Below are positions 13,986-24,528 of a stretch of 64,000 bases of DNA, piece after piece. Source of the DNA: Hymenopus coronatus (taxonomy: Eukaryota; Arthropoda; Insecta; Mantodea; Hymenopodidae). Position 1 is the first letter of the stretch; the number at the start of each line of letters is the position of its first letter. The notes under the pieces are model-generated. The model saw only the letters and a list, made by a program, of their open reading frames with translations, made no database searches and was not told where the DNA came from. Location: contig CM060899.1 in NCBI GenBank assembly GCA_030762935.1, forward strand, positions 12,879,001 to 12,943,000, given 5' to 3'. Position numbers and translations under genes: made by a program.

Positions 13986-14167
13986 TTAAAATTGTTTTTT
14001 TTTTTTTTTTTGGGTTCAGGGGGTCCCAAAACATGTACTTCTGGTGAAATCTTGGTATCAAATTTTTGGGTGCAATACAATACCTTTTCTATACAATATT
14101 GCGTGTAGAGAATATTCAGATATTCAGATTTTATTTATTTATTTAGTACGTGTAGAGAAAGTAAAAA
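13986..14167 (+). repeat. AR1 repeat, 3' end only
   Basis: It carries the typical AR1 3' block: poly-T, GGTCCCAAAACATGTACTTC, a GTGAAATC-GGTATCAAAT region, AATACAATAC, then GTGTAGAGAAAGTAAAAA. A second, nearly complete AR1 copy starts immediately behind it in the same orientation. Confidence 0.75.
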
Positions 14168-15061
14168 TCACATGACTTTCTCTAGCTGTTCTACAAACTT
14201 CTTACATGAGATAACTCTTTTTTCTGCACCTTGCTAATCGAAGTACTCATTAGCACAATGTTCTCATTACTTAGTTCCTTATAAGTAGGAAGAAAACAAG
14301 GGAATACATTAGGCTAAACCGATTGTCAAATGTTTTAAGAACTTTCGTTATGCGATTGTCATAACAAATCGCTTCTTCTCTAGGACAGGAGTAGAACAAA
14401 AGAAAAACAGACACTCCCGCCTGAGAAAAGTGTAAGTACTTCACAACCGAAACTAATAACAAGATATACCTCGAAAGCGGTAAGCTCCACGAACAAAATA
14501 TAAGTGACATAGCTTGTGTATTTTAACAAGACCTACATTTTTTGTATAGTAAGTTTTTGTCTATCTCTTACGGTTTACTGGTTATGCCAAATTAAGCAAA
14601 ATTCATTCAGAATAAACAGGCCTTTAGAAGCTATTCCCAGAAAATTCAAGATATACATTTTATTTGTCAGGTAAGTATCTTTAATATACGGCATTTTAAT
14701 CAAAATCGTGAGAGCCATTTTTCAGAAAATCAATATTTGCGAAAAAAGTTCCATGTAAAGGGTAGTTAGGGGAGGGGGGATTTATCTCAAAATCTTCGTG
14801 TCGTATCTCTGGAAGATACTAAACTTAAATACCAAGTTTGGTACTTTAGCTACTTTTCGTTTTTGAGTTATCGTGTTCAAAGGCACACGGACACACACAT
14901 ACACACACACGGAACTTTTTCTGAAAATGCTTTTTTTTTTGGTAACAGGGGGTCCTAAAACATGTATTTCCGGTAAAATCTCGGTATCGAATTTTTTGGT
15001 GGAATACAATACTTCTCTATCCTTATGTACATTGTACATACGGGGCTAGAAAAAGTAAAAA
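14168..15061 (+). repeat. AR1 repeat, nearly complete copy
   Basis: Starts with CACATGACTTTCTCTAGC and runs through the AGAAAATTCAAGATATACAT and GGAAGATACTAAACTTAAAT blocks. The short CA-rich stretch (14885-14911), the GTATTTCCGGTAAAATCTCGG block and an eroded terminal palindrome follow, ending in GAAAAAGTAAAA. There is no coding capacity. It is collinear with copies at 19146, 52687 and 57990 (inverted). Confidence 0.85.
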
Positions 15062-15889
15062 GTAAGTAAAAAACATGAAGATGACCACCTTCAGGTGGTG
15101 TATGCTGGGTGTGTAGGAAGCCACGTTATCTAAAAAAAGAACTATTCACACTAAGATGACGAGCAGGTGGCAAACGAGTAAGGGCCAGCGTGACGAGGGA
15201 CACATCAGGCTTTTCATCACCATCCTCTCGAGTGATGCTTTGTGACTTGACAGAAGGGTGGATGACAGCCTCATTGCTGATGGCTGTGCCTGATTCTTGT
15301 AGACCCAGGTGCAGCTGTGACTGTAAATATACCTGACACGAACACCCAGTTGGCTGTTCCAAATAATGACTCTGTCGGGCGACATCGTACCTGTGGCGGA
15401 GGCCCTGCTGGAGGTGACACTGTGATGGAGCACTATGAACCTGTGGTTGTTCATCCTGAGGTTATGATACTAGGATTGAATGCCCTTGGGAGCCATGTGT
15501 TGACAGTCGACGTTGGTCAGAGGGTTGTAATTCAGCTGAGATGATTTGTTGCTCCAGAGCCCTCATGAACATCCAGGGATCTGCAGAATAATCCTGAAGG
15601 AATATTAGTTGAGTCCACAAAAATATGGTTGTGAAGTCGCAACTGAAGGACCAATGGTCAAGGAACTTGGTATTGGACCGGAAGACACCATTATAAAAAC
15701 TATGGGTTGCCTTGCTGGCTGAGGCTGCTGAACCCAATGCACATTGATCAGGAGATCTAGGCCAGAATGGAATTAGGACAATGCGAGCCAGTTGCAAGTA
15801 TATAGTTGTGCAACGAATCCAAACAACCAGCACTGTAGCAGGACCTGGTGCTGCACCTGAAAGACTTGCTGAACAGAGCGGTTAGGCAT
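15062..15889. other. No confident assignment; possibly upstream (gag) part of the gypsy copy
   Basis: The sequence has a more balanced base composition than its surroundings and adjoins the plus-strand pol remnant. Open stretches on both strands are short and I could not match them to gag motifs such as a CCHC knuckle. Confidence 0.35.
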
Positions 15890-18370
15890 CTGATTGTTTC
15901 ACACTTGCAGAGGGTCTGACATCTGCTCTGCTAGTACCCCTCTTTCAGCGAAGGGAATGCTAATTACGGTCGAACTGACGAAGTACTCCACAACATTGAC
16001 ACCGGCGATGCCTGAGCTGTTAGTTAACCACCAAGCTGTCTTCCCCTGGTAAAGCAAGTATAGATGTGGGACATACTGAAGCAGATGAAAACTAGAGAAA
16101 TCACTGAAGAGTCTGACTGCCTTGGAACACCTTGTAGTCTTCCTGCTGAAGAAGAAGAATGGTGAACTACACTTCTGCGTGGACTATGGGAAGTTGAATG
16201 CGATCAGCAGAAAACACTGTTTCCCCTTACCCTAGATACATTTGTTGGCGCCCAGTGGTTATAGACCATGAATCTGAAATCGAGGTACTGCAAAGTGGTC
16301 TTAGTTCCTAGGTACAGGAGAAGGTCGCACTTTTGGCCTGCTAGAGACTTTGGCAATTTGTGATTTGCTTTTTGGCTACTGCAATGCGTCAGCCACCTTA
16401 CAGTGCCTCATGTAATCAGTGATGAGAGAATTGACCTACGATGCCTGCCTGCTCTGACAGCATCATCATCTTAGGAACTTTGAAGAACATCTTGAGAGCC
16501 AGACCAAGATACTGCAAAGGCTGCAGATAGCTAACTTGAAGTTGAAATGAAGAAGTGCTAACCCTTCTGCAAGGAAGCAAACTATTTGGGCCACATAGTA
16601 TCTACATCTAGAATGGTCATGGATCCAGAGAGTGGTGAAAGAATGGCTCCGCCCAAAAGGAAAACAAGAGTTGTGAGGTTTGCTGCACCTATGCAGCTAC
16701 TATCACCGGTTTGTCAGAGGTTTCTCCAACCTTGCTAAACCCCTTATCTGTCTGACAGTTAAGCACCAGCCTTACATGTGCTAAAAGAGAGAGAGAGTGT
16801 GTGTGTGTGAGTGTTTCAAGCTATAAAGTCAGCAGTCTGCAGTGTGCCAATACAGCGGTATAGGTAGTGTTCTATCCCAGCTTCAGGATGGCCGGAAGTG
16901 ATAAATTTCCTACTAAAGTAAGAAATTCTCCAAAGCAGAAAAGAACTATGCATTACCTGGCAACAGCTCCTGGCAGAAATAAGGATGCTAGAGCAGTTCC
17001 ACAAATAACTGTAGTCAGTCATTCCACCTGAGGTCTGGCCACTCTGCACTCACCTTGCTGTTAAGTTTCAAGAACCTGGATGTCATAACAGCCTTTTGAG
17101 TCCAGAGGCTGCAAGAGTAAAGCTTTACATCACAACATGGAAAGAAAGGAGTCACACCAATGTGGGTGTCATGTCCAGACAATTCTTAAGAGAGAAGTGT
17201 GCGGATACTATATTAAGAGAAGGAACATACCACAGCTGTCTGTTATTTCAGCAAAGCCTGCACCTGCACAGGTTTGTACAAGGCTGAGGAGGCAGCAGCT
17301 GCCAGACATCGACTTGAGTCTTCACCTGGGAAAAGTGGAGTTAGGACCAAGGCCGAGCTGGAAGGACATAGTACCAAAGAGGTACTGCGTACAATTTCTC
17401 CTGGGACTCATTGAGAATCCAGTACAAGGGTTTGTTTGGAGTAAGTGCGGACTTTGGGAGGACATTCGGGACCCAACTGAATCAACAATCTTTGTCAACA
17501 GTACTACTATTGCCTGCAGTGCTATTGTGGTAAAAGCAGGTATTAAACAGTATTAAAAAAATTCTACTGGCGGATGCTGAGGGATGGTGCTGTCAATTTC
17601 ATGCATGTGCAGCAGTTTGCGGCCCACAATCAGGAACCAGGGTCAAATACAACAGTATAATGTGGTATCACCCTTCGAACACACAGCCATCGATGTAGCT
17701 ATGCCTTTCCCATTGTCCGACAGAAGCAATAAGTATGTGTGTATTTCCATTGATTACTTCACCAAATACCTGGAGGTGTACAAGATCCCTAACCAAGCCT
17801 CATGGAAGATATGCTTTGCTACTATGGGATACCAATGGAGTTGCACAATGATCAGGGCACCAACTTTGAGGCCAATCTCATGAGATATACACTGGAGTGA
17901 CTTGGAGAGCACAAGATCTACAAAATATTTCTTCAGCCTCTTCAAATGGCAAGGTTCAGTGGTACATCAAAACTCTAGAACATATGAGGAAAGTTGTGGC
18001 CATTCACCCGAGAGACTGGGATGTGAGGGTATCATTTTTCTTGCTGGCCTACTGCTCTTCAACCCAGGATATCACTGGTTTGACATTGGCCAGTCTGGCA
18101 GAGAGCTGCATCTCCCATGCAATTTGACATTCAGGAGTCATCCTGGGACAGAAGAGTCCACAGTTGACTATGTGGAGCATCTTCATAACATGTATGAAAT
18201 AGCCCATCAAAGCATTCATGTAATGAGCAATCAGAAGCCATTATGAGCAGCAGGCAGACAAGTTTTCTACCAAGGTGATCTGGAGTGACTATATCACCCT
18301 AATTGGTCCAAGGGATGCTGCCCCAAGCTTTAACCACGGCAAGGGCCGTGGATCTTGTTGATAAATAGAA
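15890..18370 (+). pseudogene. Ty3/gypsy pol remnant: protease/RT border through integrase
   Basis: Plus-strand blocks are collinear with gypsy pol. NYGRTDEVLHNIDTGDA is near 15970. RT pieces include a SLPAEEEEW stretch (the V-KKDG site), DLKSRYCKVVLVP-like sequence near 16270 and a YLGHIV-like FGPHSIYI stretch. The connection to RNase H is read as LLSFKNLDV near 17065. Integrase shows FEHTAIDVAMPFPLSDRSNK at about 17675, then YVCISIDYFTKYLEVYKIPN, then the RDWDVRVSFFLLAYCSS block. The distal WLYHPNWSKGRCPKL block is near 18290. Stops and frameshifts are frequent and the RT active-site box is not intact. A truncated S1 SINE interrupts it at 17511-17562. LTRs were not identified. Confidence 0.83.
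17511..17562 (+). repeat. S1 SINE, 3' end only, inside gypsy
   Basis: GCCTGCAGTGCTATTGTGG, then AAAGCAGGTATTAAACAG and an A-run: the diagnostic S1 3' end without its tRNA-like head. Confidence 0.75.
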
Positions 18371-18654
18371 GAAGATAAATGATGACTACCACATCCAGAG
18401 GCTACCCTGAGGGAATAAACAGATGTATATTTGGAATGTCTAGCCCTGAGGAAGGAGCACTGTGAAGTGCCTTCTTCTTCAACAGTGATTCTCATGTTCA
18501 CCTTGGTATGCGAGTCATCACTTTGCAGACATAAAATAAATAAATATATATATATGACATAAATGTGATTATTTTTACTGAGAGAATTATGGTATTGTGT
18601 ATCAAGCATATGTGTATTTGTAAGTGAAACTTTCACTTGAAGTTTTTAATATGA

Positions 18655-19906
18655 GGGTTATTTTGTTTCATCATGGCTCTGCTACACGATCAGACAAGCA
18701 TATGGAATCGGAACTAAACGCTGTACTACTGCACAGCTAACCCAATATTGTGCCCTTCAAGGCAAAGTTGAATACATCATTTGGAGCTTAGCTACAGGAA
18801 CTTCAACATGGCTGTTATCGTTGATTCTACCACTAGTGTGAGATGCCAAGCGTTATTCATTTTCTTTAGGAAAGTGCAGCAGAAAGTCATCATAGAATTA
18901 GCCATGCTTATTGTGCCAACTGTATGAATGAAGGTATAGCATACAAAATTTAAAGAAGGCTGAACTGATGTTCATGAAGATAGTGGACAGTCTGCACAAA
19001 TTGATTAAGCGGTTCAAGATAGGCAGAGGTTTACCATCAGAGAGTTTTCTGCAGATTTTCTGAAAATATTAAGGTCAGCCATGTACACAATTGTTACAGA
19101 ACAACTAGGCTATAGAAAACTTTGTGTACACTGGGATCCCAAAAATCTGATGTTAAACTCACGCGACTTTCTGTAACTTTTCTACAAACATTCTTCTTAC
19201 AAAAGATTATTCTTCTTTCTGTACCATACTAATCAAGATAAGCATTAGTGGAATGCACCTATTATTTAGTTCCTTATTAGAAGGAAGGAACTAAAGGGTT
19301 GTACTATGCTAAAGCGCTAGTCAAATGTTTTAAAGGCTATTGCTATGCATTTGTTATCGAAATTGGCTTCTTTGCTTGGCCAAGAGTAGAAAAAGAAGGA
19401 AAAAAAATCCTGTCTGAGAAAAGTATATTTTAAAATTTAAATTAATAACAGGGAATTTCTTGGAAACAAACAACTTTACAACAAAAACGCACAAGACATA
19501 AATTGTGTGTTTTATTGAGATCTACAGTTTTTTTTTTTTTTTTTTGCAGTAGGTTTTTGTCTATCACTTATGGTTTAACTGTTATGCAAAATTCAACTAT
19601 AAAAGAGTGCTCTTCAGAAGGTATTTCCAGAAAATTCAAAATAAACATTTTATTTGTTTTCATTATCTTAAATATACAGTATTTTAATCAAAGTCATTTG
19701 AGCCATTTTGAGAAAAAACATTTTGAAAATTTCTTCCATGTAAACAGTAGTTGGGTGGGGGATTTTCTTGAAACCCTTCATGTTGCATCCCTGGAAGATA
19801 AATTTAAATAACAAGTTTGGTATTTAATGGTCTTTTAGTTTTTGAGCTATGCTGTACACCCACACACACCCACACCCCCACACCCCCACCCACACCCACA
19901 CCCACA

Positions 19907-19951
<45 letters not shown>

Positions 19952-20800
19952 CCTATATAGTTATAGGTAAATGTTTGTCTAAATATCCGTTTTGCTGCAT
20001 TCAGGGGGACTCAAAAACATGTACTTCTGGTGAAATCTCGGTATTAAATTGTTGAGTTCAATACAATATCTTCTCTATGTACTATGTACATAGTAGGTGT
20101 AGAGAAAGTAAAAAGTGCCTGAGGGCCACAAAGCTCAGAGTTTGGCATCAGCCTTAATCTTTCTCACTGCTTACACTGCTGATGGGGAAGAGTTTTGAAC
20201 TACATTGTGACAGGAATGGAAACATGAGTTCTTTGTCACAATCCAGAATCAAAAGAATAATCCAAAAATCAATGCATACTCACACTCCCAATAAGTTCAA
20301 AGAAACTTTCAGCAAACAGGAAGTCAATGGCTATGTTTTCTGGATTCAGAAAGATGTGTTGCTCATGAAGCAATCAGCGACCAATTACTGCAAACATATA
20401 CTGTCACACACTACGTCAGCTGCAGAGAGGCATTCCAAACAAAAGAACAGTATGCCATTATCTGAAATTGTTTTGATCCATGATAACTGCACAGCACTGC
20501 AGCAAACCAACAGCTGCTTACTCAGTTTCATTGGGAGGTGTTTGTGCATCTAGCATACAGTGCAGATCTAGCACAAGAAGGCTTTCTTCTGTTTCAGCTG
20601 CTGAAAAATGTTTGGGAGGACAGTGCTTCTGCACTGAGGATAATGAGAAGACTTACCTGCACTGTGGCAGCCTTCTTTGAAGAGGGTACTGGAAAGCTCA
20701 TTTAAGATATGATAAATATCTTAACCTTCACTGTGACAATGTGGAAAAAAACTGTGATCATAGTTGATTTCAGGCAATAAAATCATTTTATCGGGGATAT
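18655..20800 (+). pseudogene. Mariner transposase pseudogene split by an AR1 insertion
   Basis: The first part (18655-19145) reads, across frames, a TDVHEDSGQSAQ segment and RFTIREFSADFLKILRS, ending in the LGYRKLCVHWDPK block. AR1 occupies 19146-20114. The second part (20115-20800) continues at the right place: SMHTHTPNKFKETFSKQEVN, then VNGYVFWIQKDVLLMKQSA, then the IVLIHDNC box at about 20465-20490. An FFEEGTGKLI-like stretch and the terminal YDKYLNLHCDNVEKN block end at about 20753. The block order and the YDKCLNLHGDYVEK-like terminus are diagnostic of a mariner lineage common in insects (SETMAR-like transposases). Stops and frameshifts make it inactive; HDN at the second catalytic site is retained. 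Confidence 0.82.
19146..20114 (+). repeat. AR1 repeat inserted in mariner
   Basis: Complete AR1 copy beginning TCTGATGTTAAACTC and ending AGAGAAAGTAAAAA, with AAAAA on both sides. It contains a long CA/CCCACA microsatellite (19857-19948). The host mariner reading frame resumes on its far side. Confidence 0.85.
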
Positions 20801-20849
20801 TTATTTTCTGTTATGTCCATTGGAGGTTAAAATACAAAAATAGTCCTCA

Positions 20850-21410
20850 TACAATGATTCTCATTTGTATGGTCACAATGTAACAAAATGATGCTCTAAA
20901 TTAACCTTATTTTTGAAGGCATTCTCACTGTGTTAAAATGTAACAAAGTATGAGCATGTAAGCCAGATTTTAGTTTGAATAACTTTGCACAAGTCATATA
21001 ATTATGTTTATAGGTTGGACTACTCTGTAATTTGTCACTCAGAACTGTAATTCAATTAGAATGACATCTTAAAACTAATACATATCTATTTTGTTTATAT
21101 CTAAGTGTAAAAGAATGTGGGTACTACATTAAGTTGTGGTCAAGTTCAAGATTCCTCACAGCTTTGTATGGTTTTATATAAGAATGTAGTGGAATATTTA
21201 CTCCAGTGAGACTACTGTTTGTGTGGGTTTTTATATCATATGGTCTTGTGTCCATTTAACAGAACATATGTGTTGAAGTTGCACTTTTGTTTGAAACACT
21301 TCTTAGAACTCTTACATTTTTGTCTGAATGTAACAGAATATAATTCTCCAAGTTGGATTTCCACTTGAAACTTCTTGCATTTCTCACTTTTTATACTGTT
21401 GTGTCTCTAC
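20850..21410 (-). pseudogene. Strongly eroded zinc-finger repeat units
   Basis: On the minus strand the same 84-bp unit as in the main finger array can be recognised by its phrases. These are CTGAATGTAACAGAATAT (linker and helix end) followed by CTCCAAGTTGGATTTCCACTTG and then TTCTTGCATTTCTCAC, best preserved at 21310-21390 and again at 20860-20940. Most cysteine and histidine codons are lost. It is either a distal continuation of the array at 24529-26112, separated by a piggyBac insertion, or an older duplicate. Confidence 0.55.
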
Positions 21411-22979
21411 CACTTCATGCTCCAGTTATTTTTAGAAAATTAGTGAAAATACTTTGTATTTCTTTCTTTGCATTCTGTAATCATTATTACTTGCGCGTTA
21501 TGTATAGCAATCATAGTCAAAAATAGAAAACAATGTGTAGAAACAACTATGGGTTTTAATGAATTTCTATTATCTCTTGGGTTTCTTATAATTTATTTTG
21601 TTGTATTAGAATATGAAAAGAAAAAAAAAAAAACACCTTATGGCAATTTCAGATAATAAGCAATTCATACACAAAATATCCTTTAAATATTTGCTACAGT
21701 GTGATAGACACAAAAACAAGGCGTCACACAAAGTGGAACTTTGAAGTCTGGACATTGATAATGGCTCCCTTTTCTAATTTTCTTTCCTCTTGCATCCTTC
21801 ACACAGCTACATATAGCACACTGTCTGGTTGCTGGGATGACTTCACGAAAATTAAGTGTGGTGTTTTTACCGGTCAGTCTGCTTTAGGAGACATTACACT
21901 CATGCAATGTTCTTTGAATATCTACTAAATGACAGACATACTATACTGAAGAGAAATTTGTTTACTCCCTGTGTGGGCATATGGGCTGGTGACGTACCTG
22001 ATGGCGCTGGGCTGCGCAGCGACAACTGGTCCTCTCTCCGGTGTTGCAACTGCTAAAGTCCGTTCTCGATGTTCCTTGGCTATTGGTGGACTCAGCGACG
22101 AGCAATTGAGACATATTTATATCTAGCTCAGGTATTAAGCTACAGTGATCTCCAGGGAGTGGTACGGGAATTAACTTAAAATAACGTCGGCACTTTTCAT
22201 TCAGTCAAGGTTTATTTCTCTTCACAAGTGTTCCCGAGAATGTTCCTGGCGCGATTGAGTTCCAATAATTTCCCTCAAACAAGAGCGTAACGCGCATATA
22301 GGTAACTAAACTTTAAGCGGCGACGAGTGCAACTGTTACATGCAGAATGATTGTAGACACTTTAATTTCCGTCGTGGCTTCCTTGTTTGCGGCGTCGCAG
22401 GTTATTTCAGTTGTGTGAATCACTGTAATAACTTTACTCTATGTACGAGAATTCTTGTTTCGAGCATCACAGATTCTGCGTGTAGTTACATTCTAACTGC
22501 GTCAATCACTATAACTCTGCTAATTCGCGCATACTTTTGTTTTGGGCTTCGCAGGTTCCCCTTGGGATTACGGCGAATACTCTATATTTATAGCAAACTC
22601 TACCCACGCTCAAAACTCTCAACTTGTAATCTCATTGACCCATTTTTGGCTCGGAAAGTAGTTTGGGGCGCGCTTCTGCCGTGACGTGATTAATTCTAAT
22701 TGGTCAATGCGTCTTTCATGTGATTCTTGACCTAAATTTCCTCTTGGTTGCCCGGTTTATATGTTGCCTTCACTTGCTCTTACGGAGACGTCTTTCCCTT
22801 CTTGCAATATACAAAGAACTAGCGTAAACAACTGAATTCGTCGCTTGAGAACTCTCGGGTTGAAGTTTGGAACGCTTTCCAGCAACAATCTCTCTGAACA
22901 TCCAATATACAATAAATACATATCTTACTTACTAATTAACCTAAACAATTTAATCAATTAAGATATAGACTATGCATTT
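21411..22979. other. No gene; GC-richer block 21960-22900 with short degenerate repeats
   Basis: Composition changes abruptly near 21960, with many CG dinucleotides (GGCGCTGGGCTGCGCAGCGA). Between 22378 and 22570 a loosely conserved ~80-bp unit (CTTGTTTGCGGCGTCGCAG and variants) appears about three times. CCAAT-like (AATTGGTCAAT, 22699) and TATA-like (GGTTTATATG, 22754) elements lie near its right end. It could be a solo LTR or a promoter region. I find no matching second copy. Confidence 0.4.
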
Positions 22980-24198
22980 ATTCACCTGATTTTACATATA
23001 AAATGTATGCATTCTATTACACCAATTTCAGTAAGTGGGGAACATTTTTTAGTATCTTTTTCCCCTTTTTCTTGGTATAGGATAAGCTGCCAGATGCTGA
23101 TCCACTCTGTCAATGCCTCCCATTGTGTAGTTGTAGTCTATAATAACCTGAGGCTTTTCTTCATAATTTTTGAACATCTGTGGATTATGGATGGTGCTGA
23201 GAAGTGCTATCCTTCTTGGCTTTTTATCTTAGAGCCATTACTTTCCTCCTCTGAGAGGCAACTATTTCACCTTTCTTTAGCTTTTTGGTTTTCAGAAACA
23301 GAGGCATTTCCTTCCCTGACAATTGCGCTGTTCCATAGGTATCAGTTCTGTTGTGTATAAGATGTCTGCCAGCTGGGGTGATGGGCAGAATTTGCCGGTT
23401 GTTAGACAGTAGCCTTTCCCCAGCCATGGTATCATCAGCAAGTCCTTGTATTCTGATCTAAAACTCTTCCCTTTCCAATATAAATAATAGTGGACCATAT
23501 CCACATATATATTCACAAAGCATGTATGTCTTTACACCAAACCTGGCATGCTTCAATGACAATTATTGCACCCATCCCAATTGACCTTTATATGTCATCA
23601 AGCTTTCGTCTATTGTAACATCTCTCTCTAGTGTATACAATTGTCAAAACTTTTACCCTAAATGCTTGTACACATTCCAAATTTTATTTAGTTTTGGTTT
23701 AAGATGTATTTCAGGGTTATAATCTTTACTGTAGCAGAATTGTGGATATTTCTTCAATGTCACATATTTTTTGTAGGAGATTGTTGCAGGAAATAATGGA
23801 GTTACTGTCATAGGATCTTGTGATCAACACTGCTTCTCTTCTGGTTCCCAGATTATACTCTGCAAAATAGTTACTGCTACGAAAATGCACATTTCATCAC
23901 TTTTAGTGGGATAAGTAGTTGTTTGGTTTCCACTGCTTGTGAAACAATTTGTCTCTCTTGCAGGATAATTGAGTGATGTAATCTATGGCAAAATTCATCT
24001 AGAAGCAAAGGTGAATGGATATTTTGATGGAGCTGGAGTTACATTGTCATCTACATGCAATTACACCCATTATCTTGCTATTATTAGATCAACAGAATTA
24101 CTTGTATCTGAATCAGTATCGCTTTCTTATAATTCTCCTCAACTATAGCTGCCAGATTTCTCAAGAGAAGCATTATCAGAATCACTGTTACTCGACAT
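22980..24198 (-). pseudogene. piggyBac-type transposase pseudogene
   Basis: Reading leftwards from an ATG at 24198, the acidic, serine-rich N-terminus reads MSSNSDSDNASLEKSGSYS before a stop. It continues with a CIFVAV block, the SQDPMTVTPLFPATISYKKY region and the KLNKIWNVYKHL block. DVTIDESLMTYKGQLGW at about 23560-23620 contains the catalytic-domain DESL. Then come ARFGVKTYMLCE, a CPSPQLADILYTT block and NYTMGGIDRVDQHLASYPI with the third acidic site. Several stops are present. The order and spacing are those of piggyBac transposases (PGBD-like), with close to full length retained. No C-terminal cysteine-rich domain or TTAA-flanked ends were identified. Confidence 0.83.
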
Positions 24199-24528
24199 TG
24201 TGAGCATTACAAAACAAACATAGTTCACAAATAGAAATTGAGAATATACAACAGAATGCTTCTACAAAAGTTACTGAATCATCCCATGCGCTCCCATCTA
24301 GCATAGAGGCAATGTACTAGATGGCCCAGAGCACAAAGATAGTCATTCCATCTAATGGAGTGCACTAAATTAAAGTGTTTTGGACGAGAATTCTTGGGAT
24401 AAAATCACAAAAAACGAAAATTAAAATATATATGAGATACCTCAGGTTAAAAAATGTTCGGCCATTTCTCGATTTTGAGTATTCTCAGGATAATAGATGA
24501 AGTGGTTAATGTTACAAAATATACTTCT

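Noticed and set aside
16816..17049. Minus-strand frame within the gypsy remnant
   Set aside because: Shadow of the plus-strand RNase H region; the plus strand carries the collinear pol motifs.
22340..22684. 114-codon plus-strand frame in the GC-richer block
   Set aside because: No recognisable motif; the open frame follows from the degenerate ~80-bp repeat and local composition.
23007..23360. Plus-strand frame of 117 codons
   Set aside because: Antisense of the piggyBac transposase, which has ordered motifs on the minus strand.
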